From positions 17,729,165-17,793,164 of the forward strand of contig NC_133221.1 in assembly GCF_040436345.1 (NCBI RefSeq): a DNA stretch of 64,000 bases, written 5' to 3'. The DNA is from Pagrus major (lineage: Eukaryota; Chordata; Actinopteri; Spariformes; Sparidae). Below are positions 60,644 through 64,000 of this stretch, one piece after another. The notes under the pieces are model-generated. The model was not told where the DNA came from, did no database searches, and was given only the letters and a program-made list of their open reading frames with translations. The number at the start of each line of letters is the position of its first letter. Position 1 is the first letter of the stretch. The position numbers and the translations under genes are program-made.

Positions 60644-61829
60644 ATACAATATGTATATATACATAAGTAAATATTTGTATAATTAACTTTACTTGTACTT
60701 TTGACACTTACTTTTTTATACTAAGTATAATTATTGACTTTTACTTAAGTCAGCCCCATGATGTTATCTTTACTGTTACTCCAGAATGACTTTTACAACA
60801 AAGCTTTAAAGGTCAAAGCTAAAAAGGGCATTTGACTTCAGAGAAATTTTCCAGTAACTGTCATTACATGCACATTGGTGACAAAATAATGTAAAAACAA
60901 CAATAGCAACAACAACATTGCTGCTATCAAATCCTAACTCATCTAAGCATGATCAGTGTGGAAGACTTGTTTTGAACAGCAGCACCATTGTCATCTTCTC
61001 TCACCTCGAACTGTAACGTGTTAAATGGCACGAAGGTGTGAATCAGAGCTATTTCCAATGTGTCACAAACTGCCAAATTCTTAAAAAGGCCAGTGCGCAA
61101 CATTTGCTGTCATCTGTCACGTACTTCTCTCTAAAAACCACTCCAGTATGACAAAGGACAGTGTTGGCTGTAGGAAGTCACTGCTCAGGTCTCATGTATC
61201 ATGACTTTAGTACCTTGAAATACCTGTTAGCAATAAAGGATTCCCACTGTGTTTGTTAACTCGGCTGTAAACAAAGAGGATTCAAGTACAGATACGTTTT
61301 AGGAAGTACTTTTGTTGACTAGGAAACTTTTCACTCTCATCATAAATCCCCTGTATCTATATGAAGCATTAGCATTAATAGGAAATGGATTGTAATGATA
61401 GAAAAATGCGACAAACCTGATGACAACGCGTAGAGTCTGCTCCTTTCATTTCATACAATAGCGTCCAAAGGTCAAATCTGTTGTAGTTAAACAGTGTGCA
61501 ATACTCTGCCTGCCAGTCTTTATTTGATGACACCACTAGGAGTCACCAAAGTTGGAAATCGTTAAATTCCTACACACTCTGTAAGGGCTTCTCACTGTCA
61601 ATGGGAACCTTTATTATGGATCTTGTGTATCTCATGTGATTGTGTAAAACAGAAGTAACATTTGTGACAGTGCTAATTCAACAGTAACCACTTCACTGGC
61701 TGTGTAGTACAAAAAAAAATACATTGAGACATTTCTTTAACTTCCTTCCTACTTACAAGTAAAACTACTACGCTGCTTTAATGATCACTTTTAGGAATAA
61801 GTGCAACGACACAAGTATTATTTCAAAGA

Positions 61830-61835
61830 TTTATT
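61830..61835 (-). terminator. naa10: Likely naa10 polyadenylation signal
   Basis: AATAAA on the minus strand (TTTATT on the plus), about 355 bases after the naa10 stop codon. Confidence 0.5.
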
Positions 61836-62189
61836 TGCAGTAATTGTGTTAAATAATGAAGAGATTAGATTGAAACAGCTTTGTTTTCAATTCTGTAAAT
61901 CTCACAGAACTTTGGGCCACTTTTGATAATGACAACAGCAATCCAATAAAAACACTGAGACCAATTATTCACTTTAGTTTCATTTAGATAACACCCCGAT
62001 TCATGTCATTATCCAAGACGTTTTGTTCAGCACTGCAGTGGAAAGCGAGACTTGAGAAAAACCAGTGATGAGAATGTGTGAACGGCTTTGACGCACAGAT
62101 AGTCACAGTTTGTAAAGTCAGAGATGTTGTCGAAAAGAGATAAAAAGTGGAAGTGAGAGATGAATTTAAAAATGTCTAGGACTGCAGCG

Positions 62190-63976
<1,787 letters not shown>

Positions 63977-64000
63977 CTAGTGAGAGTTCAAAACAGTTTG

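Overview
This is vertebrate nuclear DNA, almost certainly from a ray-finned fish of the percomorph type. The genes have many small exons with canonical GT-AG introns. The proteins are clearly vertebrate. The gaps are full of teleost-style interspersed repeats: TTAA-flanked MITEs, a fold-back MITE, a Tc1/mariner remnant, LINE 3' tails, a tRNA-type SINE and long microsatellites. No gene here is bacterial, viral or toxin-like.

Four genes can be modelled exon by exon. On the plus strand, positions 26946-34787 encode a vasopressin/vasotocin V2-type receptor (avpr2; 5 coding exons, 504 aa). On the minus strand, reading leftwards from the right edge, come naa10 (catalytic subunit of the NatA N-terminal acetyltransferase; 3' part only, 62190-63976), arhgap4 (F-BAR plus RhoGAP protein; 21 coding exons, 837 aa, 49449-57242, with a probable non-coding first exon near 59553) and ssr4 (TRAP-delta, ER translocon-associated protein; 6 exons, 167 aa, 43549-46876). 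All reading frames close without frameshifts and every junction phase is consistent.

The set avpr2 - arhgap4 - naa10 matches the human Xq28 block, which supports calling the receptor the AVPR2 orthologue. In human, ssr4 lies on the other side of AVPR2. Here it sits between avpr2 and arhgap4, so the block has been locally rearranged. The four genes do not form a functional pathway; they are linked by synteny.

Positions 1 to about 26.9 kb hold no convincing protein-coding exon. They contain repeats, a Tc1 remnant, a LINE reverse-transcriptase fragment, a decayed BED-finger relic, a loose group of POU octamers and two candidate 5' non-coding exons for avpr2 (near 17.3 and 18.4 kb). Positions 34.8-43.2 kb (between the convergent avpr2 and ssr4 genes) and 57.3-61.8 kb (arhgap4 intron 1 and the gap to naa10) are also repeat-rich.

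The main oddities are: an avpr2 with about 140 residues in the third intracellular loop and three introns absent from human AVPR2; an arhgap4 model with no SH3 domain; a shortened naa10 tail; a LINE tail that forms the splice acceptor of an arhgap4 exon; a 36-bp near-perfect palindrome inside a tandem array in arhgap4 intron 1; and an exact unfolded-protein-response element upstream of ssr4.
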